Shown here piece by piece: positions 49,101 through 59,109 of a DNA stretch of 64,000 nt (the first letter of the stretch is position 1; every line of letters starts with the position of its first letter). The notes under the pieces were generated by a model. The model searched no databases and was not told where the DNA came from. It saw only the letters and a program-made list of their open reading frames with translations. The stretch is from Girardinichthys multiradiatus. Its lineage: Eukaryota; Chordata; Actinopteri; Cyprinodontiformes; Goodeidae. The stretch is taken from the NCBI RefSeq assembly GCF_021462225.1, contig NC_061794.1:16447784-16511783 (forward strand), read 5' to 3'. A program made the translations under genes and the position numbers.

Positions 49101-50788
49101 TGACCTCACTATAACTGAGCTACTTTGGAGAGATCTCAAACGTGCATCTCATGCAGGAGAGACCAGGAAATCACAGGGACTGGAGGCTTTTTGCCAAGAA
49201 GAACAAGGAGCTTTACTATGTGAGAAAGAAGAGTCTTATCCACATCTTCCACAAAAGACTTGAAGCTGCCATCGATGTTTATGAGGTCAATGCTCTATAT
49301 TAAGAACCAGGTTATGTACACTTTTGATCCGGGTCATTTGGGAAGTTTCAGTATGATTCAACAAGAGCAAACACAGTTGTTTGATAGTAAATGTCTTCAC
49401 CCAACCACTAACCACTGGTGAGTGATTGGTTTTTGTATTATTGTTCATCATTTTTGACAAATAGACGAAAGATCTGAAATTCTGCCAAGGTATGTAAACC
49501 TATGAGCACAGCTGTAAAATCCCATGTAAGGTTTGCCCTGTTCCATTTAATAAAGGGTGAAATAAAAGTGAAACATGCAACGTTTTCAGCATAATTCTCA
49601 GGAGTCATTTCCTGTCTGTCCTGTTCAGGTCCCTCGTAACGACTACGGTAACGTATATCTTTTTAAAGCCTGTATGATCCCAGTGGGCTGCGTTCACCTC
49701 AGGCTGCCCAACCTGCACCGTGTGGCCAAGAAGCTGAGCCTGGATGTTGCCTCTGCAGTCACAGGCTTCGACTACCACGGAGGTTACTCGCACGCTGTGT
49801 AAGACCCGACTGACATTTAAACACAAACACGGCAGGAGCAGATGCTTTACTTTCACCTACAAGCTTTAGCTAATGTACAGCCCATGCGTGATGTACAGTA
49901 GCTGTTATGATTCGTTTTTGTATGTCTTTGTCAGGTATTTGGTTGTCTTTTAAATGAAAAAAAACCTTTTCTGTATGTTATAGGACTGATGGTTATATTG
50001 TGTGTGAAGAGGATGAGGAGGTTCTCCGAGCTGCTTGGGTGGAGGAGCAGGAGATTCAGAAACAGAAGGAAAAAGAGGTGTGTATCGTTCTAGTGTTCAT
50101 TTTTACTGACTAAACGTTTTTAACTTGGGGCTTCCCACGGGTTCAGAATAAGTCTGGAAATAACTGAATATTTCCTATTCCATTGTTTAAATGTTTCATC
50201 CATCCATTTGTACATGCACCCATCCAGCCAACTCTACATTAATTCATTTGTACATCTATTCATTAATCTATCTGTACATCCATCCATCAGTACATCCAAT
50301 AAGGGAAAACCCTGGAGTATGAAAAAGTATAACATTTTGACTATCCATGGTGGGATTTCAATTAAAAGGAACTAGATTATTTTCAAGCTGAAGTCAAACC
50401 GGTCATTCAAACCTGTTCAGTTGGAAAACTCAGTTTGAGCTTCTTTCTTCCTGCCTCCCAGAAAAAAGAAAAGAGAGCGATCGCCAGTTGGACTCTGCTG
50501 GTGAAGGGACTCCTGATCAGAGAGAGGCTCAAGCAGCGTTACAACCAGAAGAACCAGGGCCTGGGGACCCTTGTTCATGGAGAGGAAGCTGGAGGTTTCT
50601 CCTCTGATGAGGAGGGGGGTGAAGTTGATCCTTGTGGTGCTAAGACAGCATCTGAGACTTTGGCATTGTCTTGGCCCCAAAACAGAAAAGAAGAGGAGGA
50701 CAGGAGTCCAGGCAAACAGAAGAAGACGACAACAAAGCGAGAGAAGAAGGGTCAAGAGAAACATTTATTTCCTTTTGAGAAAGTGTAA
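37058..50788 (+). CDS. xpc: XPC, xeroderma pigmentosum group C DNA damage sensor (14 coding exons)
   Basis: XPC, with RAD23B and centrin-2, finds helix-distorting lesions in chromatin and starts global-genome nucleotide excision repair by recruiting TFIIH. Coding exons: 37058-37169, 39251-39556, 39659-39755, 40710-40794, 40889-41046, 41241-41361, 41487-41576, 43607-44470, 46472-46632, 48023-48104, 48262-48393, 49629-49798, 49984-50077, 50462-50788. All join in phase to 932 residues (human 940). Order: basic N-terminus; acidic TFIIH-binding segment around residue 135; transglutaminase-like Rad4 domain split by a disordered Lys/Ser/Glu insert (about 324-540); beta-hairpin domains 1-3 (about 612-820); C-terminal centrin/TFIIH region. 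All introns are GT-AG except intron 2, which is GC-AG. The start ATG begins a basic MAKRRTCVK sequence like other XPCs. Large introns carry transposons, but no exon is broken. Confidence 0.97.
37870..39060. repeat. Tc1-like fragments in xpc intron 1
   Basis: Minus-strand transposase-like DNA at about 38200-38345 is followed by + strand DNA at 38430-38600 that includes CCAACAGGACAATGATTCCA (38479-38498), the '[10 protein letters not shown]' catalytic region. The opposing orientations suggest at least two insertions or an inversion. No intact frame. Confidence 0.6.
39251..39556 (+). CDS. xpc: xpc coding exon 2, TFIIH p62-binding acidic segment
   Basis: Residues 38-140. The end of the exon is strongly acidic and holds DEWEEVE, with Trp at about residue 135 and Val at 138. 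These match human W133 and V136, which insert into the p62 PH domain of TFIIH. The donor is AAG|GCAAGT, a consensus GC donor; the nearby GT would break the frame into exon 3. Confidence 0.93.
39659..41576 (+). CDS. xpc: xpc coding exons 3-7, first part of transglutaminase-like domain
   Basis: Exons 39659-39755, 40710-40794, 40889-41046, 41241-41361 and 41487-41576 give residues about 140-323. They include PVEIEIET, the helical [32 protein letters not shown] and [20 protein letters not shown], all conserved in XPC/Rad4. Intron 3 (39756-40709) carries a Tc1-like remnant at about 39920-40120; introns 4-6 are short (about 90-200 bp) and clean. Confidence 0.94.
39920..40130 (-). repeat. Short Tc1-like fragment in xpc intron 3
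   Basis: Starts with GAGCATTGCAAAGTATTCAC, the terminal-repeat sequence of the common fish Tc1-like family, then carries minus-strand coding debris (GACCAGTGCACCTTCTTCCA). About 200 bp survive. Confidence 0.65.
42510..42990 (-). mobile_element. LINE 3' end (L2/CR1-like) in xpc intron 7
   Basis: A minus-strand frame (42986-42705) encodes the C-terminal region after the RT domain: [41 protein letters not shown] and [11 protein letters not shown]. The + strand side ends in AGAATCAGAATCAG repeats (about 42519-42533), the tandem-repeat 3' tail of this LINE group. It is 5'-truncated, antisense to xpc. Confidence 0.85.
43500..43561 (+). repeat. Non-LTR element 3' tail with (ATTCT)n
   Basis: CAATGACAATAAAGACTATT followed by TCTATTCTATTCTATTC is the polyadenylation-signal-like end plus pentamer tail found on many fish non-LTR copies. 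It stops only 45 bp before the acceptor of xpc exon 8. Confidence 0.7.
43607..44470 (+). CDS. xpc: xpc coding exon 8, disordered insert and catalytic-fold half
   Basis: This is the large exon (288 codons, residues 324-611). Its first three quarters are a low-complexity Lys/Ser/Glu-rich linker that differs greatly between species. The last part resumes the transglutaminase-like fold with [35 protein letters not shown] and [11 protein letters not shown]. The Trp pair corresponds to the site of human W690, whose substitution to Ser causes xeroderma pigmentosum. The Cys-His-Asp triad of true transglutaminases is not expected in XPC. Confidence 0.96.
44600..46290 (+). mobile_element. Tc1-like element in xpc intron 8, interrupted by a nested insertion
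   Basis: The left end begins GTGCCTTGCATAAGCATTTA (44612-44631). Transposase remnants in order are 45130-45260, GTGGTCAGATGAGACCAAGA (45355-45374), GGTGGTGGCAGCATCATGCT (45433-45452), then after the nested insert CATAATAGAGTGGCCCAGTC (46152-46171) and [11 protein letters not shown] (about 46187-46220). Stops and indels throughout. Confidence 0.8.
45621..46115 (-). mobile_element. Nested non-autonomous TA-flanked element (MITE-like)
   Basis: About 495 bp with inverted ends: left ACACTACCGGTGAAAAGTT, right AACTTTTGACAGGTAGTG, flanked by TA at 45619-45620 and 46116-46117. Removing it restores an 'AAACATACAGCC'-like reading of the host Tc1-like copy. No transposase is encoded. Confidence 0.8.
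46472..49798 (+). CDS. xpc: xpc coding exons 9-12, DNA-binding BHD1-BHD3
   Basis: Exons 46472-46632, 48023-48104, 48262-48393 and 49629-49798 give residues about 612-793. Recognisable blocks are [19 protein letters not shown] (BHD1, which binds undamaged duplex with the transglutaminase domain), [19 protein letters not shown] and [20 protein letters not shown] (BHD2), then [26 protein letters not shown] and [13 protein letters not shown] residues (BHD3, which with BHD2 flips out the damaged-site nucleotides in Rad4). Introns 9 and 11 hold Tc1-like copies. Confidence 0.95.
46850..47740 (+). pseudogene. Tc1-like transposase pseudogene in xpc intron 9
   Basis: Broken frames carry [15 protein letters not shown], the Gly-rich [14 protein letters not shown] (about 47223-47268) and CAGCAGCACAATGATCCAAT (the second Asp region, 47378-47397). 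The C-terminal part is decayed beyond clear reading. Confidence 0.75.
48458..49514 (+). mobile_element. Tc1-like element in xpc intron 11
   Basis: Inverted ends CAGCTGTGCTCATACGTCTG (48458-48477) and its near reverse complement ending 49514, with TA following at 49515. The interior has transposase remnants including [22 protein letters not shown] (split over 49074-49139). About 1.06 kb; shorter than a full copy, with stops. Confidence 0.85.
49984..50788 (+). CDS. xpc: xpc coding exons 13-14, end of BHD3 and centrin-binding C-terminus
   Basis: Exons 49984-50077 and 50462-50788. TDGYIVCEE closes BHD3; a Glu/Lys helix follows. [19 protein letters not shown] (residues 833-851) is the centrin-2-binding helix, with Trp834, Leu837 and Leu841 in place of human W848, L851 and L855. 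The end [20 protein letters not shown] and HLFPFEKV* matches the vertebrate C-terminus. Intron 13 contains a degenerate ATCCAT/GTACATC tandem tract at about 50200-50300. Confidence 0.94.
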
Positions 50789-51192
50789 TGCTATAAACCA
50801 AGCATCAAACATACCAGGGTATGATGTTTCTTATGAGCAGATGCTACAGATTTAAAACCATTTTAGCAAGACTGAATGGAAAGAGGAGGCTAGGAAAGGA
50901 GAGGAATCTTTCTTCCAGCTGTGATCCTTCTTGTATTTACCTTTTCATTTTCAGGGATATTATGTTTACAACCAGTAGAAATGCCCACGTTTAAAAAATT
51001 TCTGTAGAGAAAACAAACACAGTATGACTGTTACAAAAGTGTCCTTCAGTTTAATGTGTGCCAAGCATTAGAGTGCTGCTGGTTTGAGGTGGTTGGGCGA
51101 AGCTGTTGCACACAAAACCATTGGTGCGCAGTAATTACAGCTCCCTCCACATTTACTAACTCCCCGGGTGAAGATGTGTGCACGAGCCTAGA

Positions 51193-51198
51193 AATAAA
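51193..51198 (+). terminator. Candidate xpc polyadenylation signal
   Basis: AATAAA about 400 bp after the xpc stop codon. It is the first canonical hexamer I see downstream; another lies near 51571. Not confirmed by a cleavage site. Confidence 0.4.
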
Positions 51199-51599
51199 TT
51201 AATGTTTTATTGCAGTAGCAAAATCTCACACTGAAATATCTCGAGTCTTTTACCTCCCAGACCATTTTTCTCACTGTGCGTATTAACAATATAAACTTGG
51301 ATACTCTGCCAACCTTGTTTGTGACAGTTCCAGTTTTTTTAAACTTTTATCACTGCTCTGTAGATTTTGACAAGTTTCAATAAGTAGCTATTTTCACATT
51401 GCTGTTTCCTGATTTATGTTGATCAACACACATCTACCTTACCTGAATGTCCTCTTGTCTTTCCCATTTTGAAAGGTGGGAAAAAGAAATGGCACTTTGT
51501 GTCACATCAGATTAATTCCCCAGGGAAACAGGAGGGTATTAACAGCTTAAGATTCAGCTATATTTATTCTAAATAAATTGTTAGGGCTGCAAATATGGA

Positions 51600-52640
51600 T
51601 GTTGAATCCCCCCCCCCCCCCACTGAATCAACTTAAAAGTTGTACTTCTTTTTTGTCCACTTTATCTGAGCTTTAGTTGTGTGAATGGGTTTTGGTTTGT
51701 TAGGTGCATTTATTTGACAGGAAAGCACTTGATGATCAAAGTACAGGTTCATTCCCCCTTTGAAACTGTTTTCCTGATTAGGTGCTAAATTCCTTAAAGT
51801 TAACTGTTTTCATATTGATGCACCACTTTCCACATCTGTCTTTATATCTTTTATCACTACGTCACAACTTTGATCACTGCTCTATGTGTCTGTACACAGG
51901 TGATGGTTGCTGTAATAGAAATAGTAATCTGTTTTTCTATGAAAATTATTTTTATAAGAAATGTTTCATGAGTAAAAAGCAAAATGACCAAATTAAATGA
52001 TGAAGTTTTTTTTTGTTCTTTCTTCCAAGCATTTGCAAGACAACCAGAGTTATCCGGTTAAAAAAGACAAAGCAAAGGGTAGATCTATGATAAGTTGAGT
52101 TAAAACCAAACCTTACTGTTGAAACTGTAACAACACATTGATTAGATTAGGCATCATATTTGTTTGGAACTTTTATTCCGTCCATTCACTCAGCAGGGAG
52201 TCATCTTTTACTGAATGTGGAGTAACTTAATGCAATCATACCATCCCATGATACTTTAATAGTTACCTAGAATAGCAGTTAATACATTAACATTAAGATT
52301 TTCCTAGACAGGTAATCATTTAGTGACTAACTATTATGATTTTAATTTTAAAAAGGATAATACGAAAGTAAATACAAATATTATTCTGAATACATGTCTG
52401 GGACTAAATGTGTAAAAAGTATGGAGTCCTTTGATGTTCATTATTCTCATGCTGAATTAAGACCTAATTTGGAGAAGTTAATATGATGTTTTAACCATGT
52501 AAGCCAGCGGTTCCAAAGTTTCCCTTCATTATCAGGTGAGGCTGATTGTGACGTATTTGTGTACTAAGAACTGAGAGCTGCAGTACCTTTTATTACTAGT
52601 GAATGTGAGTATGAGGAACTTTAAATCTACAATTTAAACT
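51600..52640. other. Intergenic, no gene seen
   Basis: AT-rich, with a C13 run at about 51608-51620. No coding motif or transposon end recognised. Confidence 0.45.
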
Positions 52641-52649
52641 ATGATTGGA

Positions 52650-53660
52650 AACTACAATGCCCTGCAAACGTGTTTCCTCACCTTGAACTTTTTCCCAGTT
52701 TTGGCCAGGTACAACCACAAAATTCTATGTATTTTAGTAGCAGTGGAAGGAAAAATAATTAAATTTTTCATTGTTTTTGTCAACAAACTAAAATCTGAAA
52801 GTCGTTTACATTTGTATGCAGTCTCCGTTACTCTGATACCTTTAAATAGAATCCAGTGCAACTAGCTGTATTCAGAATTTAAGGCCTTTTTGGTCTATAT
52901 GCAAAACTAACACTAGACATCACACTGAACACATTCTTATTGTAAAACAGGGTAGCGGGGACCCTTTTTTTTCAGAAGGGACAGAGAAGGTGGTCAGAGC
53001 TGATGAGAGGATAGATAAAAGAGAACCAGTCAAAGGCTGCAGCCAGCTGGAGACTGGGACAGAGGATCATCTTTCTAGGTGAGAACCACAATAAGCATAC
53101 AGCCAGAGATAAAACAGGATGGTCTGGATCACAGCATAGTTGTGATAGGCATCGGTGAGCAAAGAGCACCATGAAAACAAAAGATCACACTTAAATGGGT
53201 CATGAGTTAAGCTGTAGAAAATATTCAAGCAGCTCTAGGTTATAAAACATATTCCAATCTTTGAACATCTCATAAAGCACTGTTCAATCTATCATCCGAA
53301 AATGGAACATGCCACAACTGAAATGTACCAAGACATGAATGTCTACCTAAACTAAGAAGCAGCTAAGAGGCCCATGGTAACTCTGGAGGAGCTGCAGAGG
53401 TCAATATCACCATCCTCAACCTGCAACATGGTGGTGGCAGTATCAGGCTGTGGGGACCCTTTCTTTCACAGAGACAGGGATAATAGTCAGAGCTGATGAG
53501 AAGATGGATGGAGCTAACTACCTCAGTCTTGTACAGCGCAGACCTTCGCAGGCTTGAGACTGGAGTGGAGGATCTCCATCCATCAGGATAATGAAACATA
53601 CAGTCAGCATCTTGAAAAGTTCAGGACCAGAATATTTGTTTTCTACAACCTGATCGCTGA
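52650..53660 (+). repeat. Two adjacent Tc1-like remnants
   Basis: One copy runs from AATGCCCTGCAAACGTGTTT (52655) to about 53130, with GGGGACCCTTTTTTTTCAGA (52956-52975). A second partial copy from about 53215 to 53660 repeats the same order of segments (ACATGGTGGTGGCAGTATCA, 53427-53446; GGGGACCCTTTCTTTCACAG, 53452-53471). Both are riddled with deletions and stops. Confidence 0.75.
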
Positions 53661-53699
53661 CAGTGAACTCAGCTTACTGCAAGCAAAAGCTCCAGAGAC

Positions 53700-55130
53700 A
53701 TCAACGTAACAGCACACATTTTTTAAACTTTCCTTTGAAAACCTGGGTGCTTTGAAATCTTAATAGAATAAAAAGAAAATGTACTGCATTTGTCAAATGT
53801 AAATATAAACAGTTACAGCATTAAGTACTTCAAATCTACCTCCTCAGCAGTTGCAGACCTATTAACTCTGTATTTACTCCTGCCACTCAGCCCTCTTATT
53901 CTGATTTGCAACAGAGAAGAGCATTAGAGGAGAATGCATAAAAAAATTGCTTTTACTCCTATACCTTTATTGCCACAAGTGCATTATCTCATCTAACAGA
54001 AGAGTCACATTAAAGTTTCACAGTTTCACTTTAACCAATGGAACTTGTAAAAAACACAAAGTGCGTGTTCTGTATCTTTCAGATAAGTGATTTATGGGCC
54101 ATTAGCGGACCAGGAGTGTTTATAGCATGATATTAGGACGTTGGACACTGAGGATGCTATCATTGTTCACTTAAGAGTATCTCGTGCTTTGACGTTTTAT
54201 GATGTTGCACTTGTTTCTGCTGCTGACATAAAGTAAGAGTGAGATGTGAAACCTGGAGCAAGCGCTGAAAGCAGCAGCAAGAATGCTCAAACACACTAGT
54301 ATAGTTACTGTCTTAAATTTGAAAAAGCTTATTCTCTCTTTGCACCAGGATACTCCATTTGTAGTCCAACATGAAAACACTTTTCAATAATTATAAACGT
54401 CTTTAAGTAAAAGTAATTTTGTAAATAAATAACTTATTTTTGTTAATGCATTTGATTGTTTTTGAATATATTTATTATCGAAATAATTTCACAATTAAAT
54501 TTTTTTTTTAATTAATGTCCCTTTATAAGGTCATTGGGTGGGGTTAACACTGCAATAAGAATTGGTTTAATTTAAGTTGGTGGGCATATTACCCAATCAC
54601 ATTTAAGGTCAATATACAAAGTGACAGTTTCAAATATTTTCAATAATTTCATGGTAGACTATATCATAGGACCTATGGAAATTTTATAGGTGATATCATA
54701 AAATTCAATTATGATTTGTCTAATTATAATAATTTCACTTATTTCACAATTTAACTTATGATTTTCTGCAATATGGTTCCAATTATGTAGTCAATAACAC
54801 ATTTAAATATTTGTATAAATGTATTTATATGTATTTCTTATCCAATGTGTGTCTTTTCACTTTATTATCATGTATCACTATTTAATTCGGATTGCGACTG
54901 TTTGACTATCGAAATATCTTTGCAAATGAAAGCTTCAAGCTGCATTTTTTCCTTCTTCAGTTTTAATCCTAGTTGGGAATGATATATTTCGCTTTTCTCA
55001 CGCAACTATTTATTTCTTTTTCCTTTTTTAATTATTTGATGCTGTTTTATCGCCTGTTTACAGTTCAACTCTTGATTTAAAAGTTTTTACTTCTGCAAAA
55101 CCTTGATATTGAGGGATTTAAGCTTTGGCT
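53700..55130. other. Intergenic, no gene seen
   Basis: AT-rich sequence with no supported coding region; the T9 run at about 54501-54509 and scattered TAATTA motifs have no clear meaning. Confidence 0.45.
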
Positions 55131-55139
55131 TGAGTTTGT

Positions 55140-55960
55140 TTTTTATTTGGTTAATTCCAATATGTTCATTAGCGGGAGCGGTTTAATGCTGAGAATGGCG
55201 CTTAGAGGAGAACCTTCGGGGGACGAAAGGCGGACGTTACGTCGTTGATAAGCACCTCTCCAACCATCCACCTTCCGCTTTGCAGCCAAGTAAAAGAGCG
55301 AAAATCGCTCTTTACGTTTCCCCCACACAGAGCCCGTTGTTCTGGTCGAGCCAGCTCTTCGTTCAGAGGTAACTGTCGCCTGGTTTTTGCTCTGGAAATG
55401 AACGCAGCAGTCGTTTAAATGAATGTGTTTACTCCGGAGCTGCACCGGGCCTTGTTTACATCTCAGTCCCCGGAGTAGAGTAGAAGCGGAGGCTGAAAAG
55501 GGAATGATAAGGAGGGGTAGCTACTTCTTGATGTGCTCTTTTATTTTTCACTAAGTAAACCTAACTTACAGTAGAAAACTTCTGTAAGCTCCTTGTTATA
55601 TAGCTCATTGGTGTAGCTCGTCGTGTTTTGTTTTGTTTTTTGGTCTATTGCTGCTTAAACTGGTGAACAGAACTACAGCATGCTAGCCTAGAAGCTAACC
55701 CTGCTAACCACCCAGCAAGCCGCTCGGGGGATTTAACTTCAGCCGTTTAGCTTCTTCTCTGGCGTCCGACTAAGATGCCAGTGTCCAGACTTTATTAGCC
55801 CGTTTTCACACTTTAATTTCCCGCTCCAAACACATTTCTACAGTTCAGTAAACCCTGTTATCTAACCTGTAAGGAGTCGCTGTGTTACATTAGCCTAGCG
55901 GGATGTGTGTCACCCACTTTGCTGACTATTTTTAACTCGGATCGGGCGGAATGCGAACAC
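55140..55960 (+). promoter_or_regulatory. arih2: Probable arih2 CpG-rich promoter and non-coding first exon
   Basis: CG dinucleotides become frequent here after a long CG-poor stretch, with CCGGAG and GCGG clusters (55430-55500). A donor-like TTCAGAG|GTAACTG lies at 55362-55375. ARIH2 genes have upstream untranslated exons, and no other start lies between here and the coding exon at 61662, so I infer that transcription starts here. Not proven by sequence. Confidence 0.45.
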
Positions 55961-56070
55961 CGGACCGTGGCAGGGCTGGCATCGCGACCCACTGGCTGGT
56001 TTCCCCCGTGTTTTCTTTCCAGGTTCATATTTGCAAAGTCATATCTGAAGTCCGTTGCCAGTTGACCTCT

Positions 56071-57183
56071 TTAATGTTTTTTGCTGTAGTGATTAAAAAT
56101 CCCATGTTGAATGGGAGAAGTTAATGGAATGGACAAGTTAAACTTAATTCTGTTCACAATATTTTTTATCTGTTGTTTAAAAAGAAGTTGTGAGTCAAGA
56201 TTGATTCCTAAGTATTTACACTCTTGTACGACATCAATTATTTTACCTTGCACAAAAACGTTAGGATCACTGTTAGTATTTGCTCTTCTTGAGAAGTACA
56301 CAGTCTTGGATATGTTCAAGCATAGTTGGGATTTCTAAAGCCGGTTATACACATTTATCATAGCATCTGTCAACTCTAGCGCAGCATGTTTTGCATCCTT
56401 TGCATGGACATACAGAACAGCATCATCAGCATATATTTGGCAGATTACATTCAAAGGACAACAACTTGGCAGATCATTTATAAACAAACTGAAAAGCAGT
56501 GGACCTAGCACTGACCCCTGCGGTATCCCAAGATTATTGTTGCGTGATGTTGACTTCATGTTCTGTATCCTAACACACTGTGATCTTGGTGATATATATG
56601 ATTCAATCCAGTTCAGAGTACTTGGGAAAAAGTTAAAACTAGACAATTTAGTTAGCAGTATCTGGTGATTAATGGTGTCAAACGCTTTTCTGAGATCTAT
56701 GAAAACAGCACCAACGACACCCCCTGCATCCAATTTTGATTTTATGTTTTTTTAAAAGAAACAAACCGCCATCTCAGTAGAATGATGTTTTCTAAAGCCA
56801 AACTGCATCCTGTCCAAGGTATATGGACTATTGTTAAGATGAACTACAATTTGCTCCGCTACTATTTTTTCCAAGACTTTTGAGACTGCTGGAAGTATGC
56901 TTATCGCTCTGTAATTGCTGGTTATTGCAGGATTTCCTGACATAAAGACTGGTGTAATGACAGAGCACTTCCAGGGTTCAGGGAAGGAACTTTCATTTAT
57001 GGATTTATTTATAATAGTAGTTAAGGGTGCGATGAAAGATTCTTTGTGATATTTTAGAAATGTTACATCCATACAAAATGCATCTTTGGCTTTAGAGCTT
57101 TTAAGGCCACACACAGCTTTATCAACTTGTGACTGCGACACTACGCACAAATCAAGAAAGGGTTTGTCGGCGTTTAGTGGCAT
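56071..57183 (-). pseudogene. LINE reverse transcriptase, broken
   Basis: Two frames carry the RT: 57183-56752 has GLKSSKAKDAF, PEPWKCSVITPVF, NYRAISILPAVSKVLEK and MQFGFRKHHST; 56733-56335 has FIDLRKAFDTINHQILLTKL, GIPQGSVLGPLLFSLFINDL and the active-site YADD. A TAG follows 'NVYNRL', and the sequence continues in frame as KSQLCLN then ISKTVYFSRR, so this stop is a point mutation. The thumb-like end includes CKYLGINLDSQL. All RT motifs are readable but no single frame is open. Confidence 0.88.
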
Positions 57184-58745
57184 TGGTGAGTGGCATTCTA
57201 TGGGGGGGGGAATTGCTTTGAGTCAGTTTTTTAACTGAGTCTATAAAATAATTGTTTAAAGTTATTGCAATGTCCCTTGGATCATGAATAACTTTCTCCT
57301 CTAGCTGTAGCTCCCTAATTTCTCTGTGCACTATACCATTTCCCGTTAGTTTTTTAATATTTGTCCAGATATCTTTAGCATTTCCTCTTGCAGTACTAAT
57401 TACATTAATAAAAGAAATTGCTTTTGCAGATCGAATTTCCTTTACCACTTTATTTCTAAGAGAAGTAAATGTCTGTCTATCATTCAGCCTTTTCGTTTTA
57501 AGTGATATTTTAAGAGCATGATCTCGATTTTTCAGTAATGTCCGTATGGTTTCATTCAACCACAGGAGGTGATTCTTTTTTAATGGTGTCGCTTTGATTT
57601 TTCTAGTAAATGCAGACATTGTGTCCTGGATAACAGTCATGAATACATCACAATTGTCACTAACATGATTATGGGTGAGATAGTTATCCCAATTGAAATT
57701 GTTTTAGTCAATTTTGGGATCTCCCTCCTTGGTACTCTCAATTGTTCTGATATTGTTTTCTTAGTACAAGATAATCTATTTTCAGATAGCTTTCTTGAGA
57801 ACAGAATTAAATTATGGTCTGACAGACCTGTGATCATATTGAACGTCTTTTGAATTCTGTCACACTAATTAGAAAAAACAAGATCTGTGCATGTTTCAGA
57901 GGAAATAGTTAATTTAGTAGGACCTTTAATCAATTGAGTAAATTTAAAATTAGTCAATGATTTTAACTGTCTCCAAACCAATTTGTTGAGCCAATTTATA
58001 TTTAGATCTCCAAGCAAGATAACTTCATTTTTTGTGTCACATTCCTTAAGTAGAGCCTGAAGCTCTGCATAGAAAGCACTTGAGGCTGATGGAGGTCTAT
58101 ACATCCCAATCAGCGTTATTGGCATTTGTGGAGTGAGAGCTATTTTAAGACCAATACATTCAAGGTTGTGTACACTGACCCATTCTATCTGTTTGCACTT
58201 TAAGTGTTCCCTTACATAAAATATTACCCCTCCACCCGGATTTCCTACCCGGTCTTTCCGAAAGATATTGTAGCCTGGTACATGCAATCCAGCCATCGGT
58301 GAATTTATATTTAGCCAGGTCTCAGACTAACATAAAAAGTCCAGGTTCGAATTACTTGGTCACACTTGGGCAAAATGCTTCTAATATTTAAATGTCCACC
58401 AAGCAGACCTCTTGGCTTATGTTGTAGGTCCCAAATTACCTTAGCTTGGTTAAGGGTGCAGTATAGATTTGCAGATCGTTGTTTTTTGAGCACAGGGTTC
58501 CTGGGGCATAACCTACTCTTGGACTCACTCACCGCAACACTGCTGATGGAGTCTGAAAGAACTGTTAGCAGTGGTGGAGGTCCCACTGGCAGTGATGGCG
58601 GCCCATCTAGCTGAGGTGGAAGTCCAGTTAACTGAGGTGGAGGCCCAGGCAACGGAGGTGTAGGTCCAGCTAGCTGAGGTAGAAGTCCAGTTAGCAAAGG
58701 TGGAGGCCCAGAGAGCATCCTGAGGTGGCCTTGCATGGCCATCAT
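57184..58745 (-). pseudogene. LINE endonuclease and linker, broken
   Basis: The apurinic-type endonuclease shows LNIRSILPKCDQ (58311-58745 frame), then in 58296-57865 GLHVPGYNIFRKDR, GGGVIFYVRE, IGMYRPPSA and ILLGDLNINWL, and in 57837-57637 the catalytic GLSDHNLILF. The linker 57640-57152 has WLNETIRTLLKNRDHALK and KDIWTNIKKLTG. The N-terminal frame also carries a proline-rich 7-residue tandem repeat (58573-58716). Confidence 0.85.
58573..58716 (-). repeat. 21-bp minisatellite in LINE 5' frame
   Basis: Six full and one partial 21-bp units of the type GGTGGAGGCCCAG...; on the minus strand each encodes seven residues such as GPPPQLT, GLPPQLD. The unit length keeps the frame. Confidence 0.9.
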
Positions 58746-58997
58746 CCAGTATTTTGGTAAACAGAAAGTGTTGAGACCTCTTGGTCAGGCAGAGAACCAG
58801 ATTTTCATCCATTCTTCGATGACAAGTTGCGCTCGCCAACAAACGTTTGAGTATAAAGAGTATAAAGGGAAGAGTAAAGAGTATAAAGGCAAATAACAAA
58901 TAGGTTGATGACGTATGCCATGATCTTTTTGTACTTTTAAAAAGCTTGGGTAGCAAACACACAGGACCTGCCAGACAGTGTGACTGCATCACGGCAG

Positions 58998-59043
58998 CCA
59001 TCTTGGAACATGGCTGCTCCACAACAGCCATGTTCCAAGATGG
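58998..59043. repeat. Perfect 19-bp inverted repeat with YY1-like motifs
   Basis: Arms 58998-59016 (CCATCTTGGAACATGGCTG) and 59025-59043 are exact reverse complements with an 8-nt loop. They contain CCATCTTGG and CCAAGATGG, YY1-type cores; another CCAAGATG occurs at about 59052. Located at the 5' end of the LINE. Confidence 0.9.
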
Positions 59044-59109
59044 GGCTTGTCCAAGATGCCGTGGAGCAGCCATGAGAACGTTTGATAAATTGTAGGACAA
59101 TTTGATAAG

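Larger units (their letters stand above)
56040..59100 (-). mobile_element. Non-LTR retrotransposon (LINE, L2/CR1/Jockey-type), inactive
   Basis: About 3 kb on the minus strand with endonuclease and reverse transcriptase remnants in the normal order, broken by frameshifts near 58340, 57840, 57170 and 56740 and by a TAG just after the RT core. The 3' side ends near 56040-56100 without a clear tail. The 5' side (58750-59100) contains YY1-like hairpins. If the first exon of arih2 is at 55.4 kb, this copy lies in arih2 intron 1 in antisense orientation. Confidence 0.88.

Noticed and set aside
55143..55445. 100-codon minus-strand frame in the CpG-rich block
   Set aside because: Lies in the probable arih2 promoter; basic composition follows local base content and there is no homology that I recognise.
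58525..59100. 191-codon minus-strand frame with a hydrophobic segment
   Set aside because: It covers the 5' region of the LINE and its minisatellite; I see no ORF1 motif, and the hydrophobic stretch comes from AT-rich leader sequence.
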